Origin: Anaerolineales bacterium
Lineage (GTDB): Bacteria; Chloroflexota; Anaerolineae; Anaerolineales; UBA11579
Length of the DNA: 64,000 nt
Assembly: GCA_020059485.1 (NCBI GenBank)
Contig: JAGVCA010000016.1
Location: 115,890-179,889, forward strand
Direction of reading: 5' to 3'
Positions within the stretch are counted from its first letter, which is position 1; each line of letters begins with the position of its first letter. Positions 59,036-64,000 of this stretch are shown piece after piece. The position numbers were made by a program, and so were the translations under genes. Below the pieces are notes generated by a model. That model was not told the DNA's origin, made no database searches, and was given only the letters and a program-made list of their open reading frames with translations.

Positions 59036-60650
59036 TCTGCATCTCCAACTCTGGCAGCGGTACGCGCACCTCGATGGTCGTGCCGGCCCCGACGCGGGAG
59101 TACATTTCCAGCCGCCCGCCGATCAATTCCGCTCGTTCATTCATACTAATCAAGCCGAGGTGACGCCGCCCGTCCTCTGGCCGCACTTCGACCGGGTCGA
59201 ATCCGCGCCCGTCATCCTCGAGCTTGAGATACACCAGGTTCTCGCGCGGCTCAAGTTCGATCACCACTTTCTCCGCTTCAGCATGCCGGACGACATTGGT
59301 CAGCCCTTCCTGCACGATCCGGTACAGCACCATCTCGATGTTCAGCGGCAACTTGGTTTCGATCCGGTTCTTGACCTTGATGCGCAGCCCGGTCTGGCTG
59401 GCGATCTCATCAGCCAGCCCAACAATCGCCGCCCCCAGCCCGAATTCCTCCAGGGCGGGCGGGCGCAGGCTGTACGAAAGATCGCGGATCTCCTGGATCG
59501 TGCCGGAAACCAGCCCCTGCATCTCCGTCAGCTTGGTTTTCAGTGCATCCTGCTCGCACATGTTTTCCAGCGCTTTCAGGCGGATCAACAGGCTCGTCAG
59601 GCCCTGGCCGGCCTGGTCGTGCAGTTCGCGGGCCAGATGGCGGCGCTCGTCCTCCTGCGCAGTCACCAGCGATTCCAGAAGCAGCTGGCGGGCGGCTTCC
59701 TTCTCTCTCAATTTGATCCGCAGCCAGGCATTGGCAACCACCTCGGAGATCTTGGTTCCAATTGCCTCTAGCAACGCGATTTCATCCTCACGCAGTTCGC
59801 GCGCCTGCGGGAATGCCAGGTTGATAACCCCAAACTGGATATTGCGCGCCTCGATCGGGATCGTGATATGTTGGGCAGCCACACCTTGCAGCCCACGGCC
59901 TTCGAGCAGCCGACATTGCTCAACCATGATCTCCCCACCCAGCACGCCAGCCTCCAGGGCCCGCTGGCTCTCACATGGCTGCCCGCCATCCGTCTGCAGC
60001 AGGGCCGGCTGGACCGCCTCGGGGACGCCGCGCCAGCTCGCCAGGTGCATTTTGTGGACCTCGGGGTCATACAGATACACCCAGCCATATTCCAGGCCGA
60101 GCAGGTCGAGCATGCTTTCCAGCGTTAGAAACAGGACATCATGGATCTCGGATTCCCGATCTGCCGCCAGGGCGATGCGGTTAACCGCTTCCAACTGGCG
60201 GTTGGTCTCTGAGAGGTCTTCCTGGATCGCCACGAAATTGTCGATCATCTGGTTGACCGATTCGGCCATCGAACCGATCTCATCTCTGGCCCAGACTTCC
60301 GCTCGCAGGTGATATTCACCTGCAGCCACCCGCTTTGCGGTCTGTTTCAGTGTGTCGATCGGATTGGTCAGAATATAGACCAATAAAAGGAGCAGGATGA
60401 TAGAAAGGAAGGCAGCGATCCCGGTCACAAACATCACACTGCGGCTGCCGGCGTTCATCGCGGCTTCTACCCGCGTATCGGTCAGAATATACGAAAGCCA
60501 GTCCGCTAAGCCGGTCGTGATCCAGTAATTCAGGCTGAACCCAAGGATCAGCACCGGTAGCACTCCGATCCCGATGATCTTCCAGCGGATCGGGACCGAG
60601 AGCACCAGTTGTCTGATCGTTCGTTGGATCAGGTCAAAGAAATTGTTCAA
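59025..60650 (-). CDS. NarX-like sensor histidine kinase (TM-HAMP-GAF-HisKA_3-HATPase)
   Basis: 541 aa; LARELHDQAGQGLTSLLIRL, NVVRHAEAEKV, DDGRGFDP; 11-bp overlap with the response regulator. Confidence 0.95.
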   Translation of the reverse strand: MNNFFDLIQRTIRQLVLSVPIRWKIIGIGVLPVLILGFSLNYWITTGLADWLSYILTDTRVEAAMNAGSRSVMFVTGIAAFLSIILLLLLVYILTNPIDTLKQTAKRVAAGEYHLRAEVWARDEIGSMAESVNQMIDNFVAIQEDLSETNRQLEAVNRIALAADRESEIHDVLFLTLESMLDLLGLEYGWVYLYDPEVHKMHLASWRGVPEAVQPALLQTDGGQPCESQRALEAGVLGGEIMVEQCRLLEGRGLQGVAAQHITIPIEARNIQFGVINLAFPQARELREDEIALLEAIGTKISEVVANAWLRIKLREKEAARQLLLESLVTAQEDERRHLARELHDQAGQGLTSLLIRLKALENMCEQDALKTKLTEMQGLVSGTIQEIRDLSYSLRPPALEEFGLGAAIVGLADEIASQTGLRIKVKNRIETKLPLNIEMVLYRIVQEGLTNVVRHAEAEKVVIELEPRENLVYLKLEDDGRGFDPVEVRPEDGRRHLGLISMNERAELIGGRLEMYSRVGAGTTIEVRVPLPELEMQNAI

Positions 60651-60740
60651 AGCTGGCCTCCACTCCGCGGGCAGGAAACCCTGTGCGGCAACAGTTCAAT
60701 GGTGTAGCGATTATATCGGTAAAACGCGCCGATCTGCGCG

Positions 60741-62516
60741 CTACAATGGCCAGATCTGCGGAACCATCAGGGTGGCGATCACCAGAATTAGAACTGTCAG
60801 CAGGATCCCGACCTTAGGAAAATCGGTAAACTTATAATTCCCCGGCCCGTACACCAGCAGCGCTGCCGGTTCCAGCGGGGTCAGAAACGAGCAGCTGGCC
60901 CCGACCGCGATCATCACCGCAAAGGTGCGCGGATTCAATCCCAATTGCAGGGCCAGCTGGATGGCAATCGGGACAACCACCACAGCCGCCGCCTGGTTAG
61001 ACATTGGCTGTGTCAGCAGCATCGAGAGCAGGAAAAATCCGACCAGCAGCCACATCGGGTCCAGCCCAGCAGTCAGGTTGGCGATCTGTCCGGCCAAAAA
61101 TCCGGCTGTGCCGGTCACCTGCATAGCCTGGCCGATCGCCAGCATGCTTCCGATCAGGATCAGCACGCGCCATTCCACACTGCGATAAGCCTCTTCCGGA
61201 GTGATGATCCGGGCTGTGAATGCAAAAAATGCGGCGGTCAACACCGCTACACCAAGCGAGACGATATTCAATGCCGCAAGCAGGATCGGTACCAGAAAGA
61301 GTGCTCCGGCCAATACCGCCTGGCGGCCGCGCAACTCCCGCCACCGCACCGGCCGGATCAATCGCAGCGTGTTCTCCCGGTCCAGGATCATTAGCTTACT
61401 GCGGTCACCCTGCACCAGCAGTTCATCGCCGGCAGCCAGACGGATCAACGCCAGCTTTTCCCGGATCACCGCGCCGCTGCGGTTGATGCCCAGCACCTGC
61501 AGGTTGTAACGTTCCCTGAATTTAAGGTCAACCAGGGTGCGTCCGATCATCCGTGAGTTGGGCAGGAGCACCACCTCGAACAGACCAACAGCCTCTGACT
61601 GCAGCTCGTCGTCCTGGATCTTGCGGCGCGGTTTGTGTTCAATCCCTGCGATCGCATCGATTTGAAGCAGGTTGTCACGCGAACCTTCTACCAACAACAA
61701 ATCCCCGCTCTGTAATTCAAGTTCGCTGCGCGGCACCAGGTATCTCTCATCTTCCCTGACGATGCGCAGCACGGTCAATCCCAGGTCATGCCCGAGGCCG
61801 CTTCGCTCCAGAGACTGCCCCACTAGTGGGGAATCAGGCAAGATCTCGATCTCGGTCAGATAAGGCTGCATGTCGAATTCCGCCGTGGATTCTTCCACGA
61901 AACCCCGGTCGGGGATCAGATGGGTACCGATCACCATCATATAGATGATCCCAACTACCAGGATCGGCAGGCCGACCAGGGTCAGCTCGAACATCCCAAG
62001 CGGTGCCAGACCGCCAGTCACCATCAAACCGCTGATCACCAGGTTGGTGGATGTCCCGATCAGGGTTACCGAACTGGCCAGGATGCTGGCAAAAGCCAGC
62101 GGCATCAACAGCCGGGAAGGACTGATCTTCATCTGCCGGCTGATCGATAGTACGATCGGCAGGAAAAAGGCTGTTGCCCCCGTGTTGCTCATAAACGCGC
62201 TCAGGGCTGCTGCCGCGACCATGATTAGCAGCACAAAGCGCGAGGCATCCGTCCCAACCCGGGAGAGGATCTCACGACCGAGGTAATCCACCACCCCGGT
62301 CTGGATCAATGCTGCAGTCAGGATCAGGAGGCCAAGGATCATCAGTACGACCTCACTGCCGAAACCTGCAAAGGCCTGCTCCGGGCTGATCAGACCCCCC
62401 AGCGTAACCAGCAGCATCAGCCCCAGGGCTGTCACATCCGGCGGGACGCGTTCCAGCGAGAAAAAAACCACCGCCAGGACCAACACACCCAGCATGAACC
62501 CGATCTCAAAGGTCAA
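60741..62516 (-). CDS. SLC13-family permease with TrkA-C domains
   Basis: 591 aa; N- and C-terminal permease halves flanking two TrkA-C-like segments (EIEILPDSPLVGQSLERSGLGHDLGLTVLRIVRED..). Confidence 0.88.
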   Translation of the reverse strand: MTFEIGFMLGVLVLAVVFFSLERVPPDVTALGLMLLVTLGGLISPEQAFAGFGSEVVLMILGLLILTAALIQTGVVDYLGREILSRVGTDASRFVLLIMVAAAALSAFMSNTGATAFFLPIVLSISRQMKISPSRLLMPLAFASILASSVTLIGTSTNLVISGLMVTGGLAPLGMFELTLVGLPILVVGIIYMMVIGTHLIPDRGFVEESTAEFDMQPYLTEIEILPDSPLVGQSLERSGLGHDLGLTVLRIVREDERYLVPRSELELQSGDLLLVEGSRDNLLQIDAIAGIEHKPRRKIQDDELQSEAVGLFEVVLLPNSRMIGRTLVDLKFRERYNLQVLGINRSGAVIREKLALIRLAAGDELLVQGDRSKLMILDRENTLRLIRPVRWRELRGRQAVLAGALFLVPILLAALNIVSLGVAVLTAAFFAFTARIITPEEAYRSVEWRVLILIGSMLAIGQAMQVTGTAGFLAGQIANLTAGLDPMWLLVGFFLLSMLLTQPMSNQAAAVVVVPIAIQLALQLGLNPRTFAVMIAVGASCSFLTPLEPAALLVYGPGNYKFTDFPKVGILLTVLILVIATLMVPQIWPL

Positions 62517-62519
62517 CTG

Positions 62520-63890
62520 TCATGCCTCCACTTTAGCGAGCGGCTTTATTTTTCCCGGGCCATTCCTGGAAAGGACCACCCAACCCAACCCGGCGGAGAT
62601 AGCTGAAGCCGCCAGGATTCCGACCTTGGCGTAGCCCAGCAGGACAGGATCGGAAAACGCCAGGTTGGCGATGAACAGCGACATGGTGAAACCGATCCCC
62701 GCCAGCAGGGAAGCGCCATAGATCTGCCGCCAGGAAACACCTCGGATCTTGTTTGAAAGTTTCAGCCGGGTCACCAGCCAGGCCATAAAGGTGATCCCGA
62801 TCTGCTTGCCGGCAACTAGGCCGAAAATGATCCCGAGCGTGATCGGGTGAGTCAGTGCGGTTAGGATGTTCGTCCGCAAATCGACACCGGCATTCGCCAG
62901 GGCAAAGACCGGCATGATGAAGTAAGCCACCCACGGGTGCAGTCCGTGCTCCAATTGCTGCAGCGGCGCTTCAACTGCATTGGTGCAATCCTCGATACTC
63001 TGTAACAGCGCACGCTGCTTTTTGGTCGTAAAGGTCGCACCATCCCGAATGCCATCTCTCTCAAACATATCCAAAAAATGCCTGACCTGGTCAACAAAAC
63101 CTTTTCTGTCGATCAAGGTGGTAGCTGGAATCGTGATCGCCAGAAGGACGCCTGCAATCGTGGCATGTACCCCGGATTTCAAAAATGCCAGCCACAACAC
63201 GATCCCAAGCAAACCATAAGGCAATGGTTTTCGGACGCCGATCCACTGCATGAACATTAAAACGGCAAAAACCACCCCGGCCACGGCCAGACTGGCCCAA
63301 ACAATCTTCTCGGTATAGAAGATCGCGATCACCAGCACCGCGCCTAGGTCGTCTACAATTGCCACGGCTGTCAGGAAGATCTTCAACTGCAGGGGAGCGC
63401 GTTTCCCTAACAAAGCCAGGACGCCCAATGCAAAGGCAATATCGGTGGCCATCGGGATGCCCCAGCCAGATTGTCCGCTTCCGGTGGCGTTGAACAGCAG
63501 ATATATCGCTGCCGGGAAGACCATCCCGCCAACAGCTGCGGCGATCGGGAACAGGGCTTTCTTAAGTGATGTCAGTTCGCCAATCAACAGCTCCCGTTTG
63601 ATCTCAAGCCCGACAACAAGGAAGAAAACTGCCATCAGGCCATCATTGATCCACAGCAATAGAGGTTTGTTGATCTCAAAGGTCCCTACACCGACTTGCA
63701 ACGGGGTATTCCATAAAGCGGTGTAGCTTTCGGACCAGGGCGAATTGGCCCACACCAGTGCGATCAGCATAAAGCTGATCAACAGGATGCCGCTGAATGA
63801 TTCTGCCTTGAAAAACTCTTGGAAAGGCATGGTCAGCCTTTCTCTCGGTGGTTGAAGTCGGAATGTTTTTAGTGGTTTAGGTGTTTCCAT
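62520..63890 (-). CDS. nhaA: Na+/H+ antiporter NhaA
   Basis: 456 aa; GLEIKRELLIGELTSLKKALFPIAAAVGGMVFPAAIYLLFN, GWGIPMATDIAFALGVLALLG, LAIVDDLGAVLVIA-like (VAIVDDLGAVLVIAIFYT). Confidence 0.97.
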   Translation of the reverse strand: METPKPLKTFRLQPPRERLTMPFQEFFKAESFSGILLISFMLIALVWANSPWSESYTALWNTPLQVGVGTFEINKPLLLWINDGLMAVFFLVVGLEIKRELLIGELTSLKKALFPIAAAVGGMVFPAAIYLLFNATGSGQSGWGIPMATDIAFALGVLALLGKRAPLQLKIFLTAVAIVDDLGAVLVIAIFYTEKIVWASLAVAGVVFAVLMFMQWIGVRKPLPYGLLGIVLWLAFLKSGVHATIAGVLLAITIPATTLIDRKGFVDQVRHFLDMFERDGIRDGATFTTKKQRALLQSIEDCTNAVEAPLQQLEHGLHPWVAYFIMPVFALANAGVDLRTNILTALTHPITLGIIFGLVAGKQIGITFMAWLVTRLKLSNKIRGVSWRQIYGASLLAGIGFTMSLFIANLAFSDPVLLGYAKVGILAASAISAGLGWVVLSRNGPGKIKPLAKVEA

Positions 63891-64000
63891 ACAATTTCCC
63901 TACATGCTATTGATTGACAAACGAGCATCCGATCAGATGCTGACCGGGTCTTTTTGATTGGCGAAAATGGATCAACCTGTCCAGCGTTGAACGCTGCAAA

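Noticed and set aside
63924-63996. Small palindromes (agcatc-cgatca-gatgct; cagcgtt-g-aacgctg) upstream of nhaA considered as a nhaA-type ion riboswitch
   Set aside because: Too short and no recalled consensus matched; leader is truncated by the window edge.

Overview
A gene-dense, high-GC bacterial chromosome window with about 47 supported CDS. Protein style and gene content suggest Chloroflexota/Anaerolineae, but this is inference. I saw no rRNA, tRNA, CRISPR array or transposase. Left part: gatCAB (gatB cut by the window edge), glutamine synthetase, a sugar ABC importer, glmS, glpD, and a Crp/Fnr-thioredoxin-cytochrome group. Middle: a tight operon of two SPFH membrane proteins plus a TPR-S24/LexA-like peptidase, a RecB-like nuclease, ettA flanked by inverted heptanucleotide repeat arrays, and fluC(crcB)/DUF190 behind a clear fluoride riboswitch whose expression platform covers the Shine-Dalgarno. 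Main accessory locus (31.3-46.6 kb): a PUFA-synthase-like secondary-lipid cluster with a PfaD-type enoyl reductase, a PPTase, a ~3,020-aa KS-AT-KS-ACPx5-KR-DH megasynthase and a divergent three-gene acyl-CoA carboxylase. All five ACPs carry Thr, not Ser, at the phosphopantetheine site, and their linkers follow an A-B-A-B pattern. Right part: a PanB-like enzyme followed by a corrinoid protein and a methyl-THF methyltransferase; a reductive-dehalogenase-like locus (TAT/2x[4Fe-4S] RdhA, small membrane anchor, FMN/4Fe-4S RdhC/NosR-like protein) next to a NarX/NarL-like two-component system; then an SLC13-type transporter and nhaA. All assignments come from reading motifs by eye; no database search was run.
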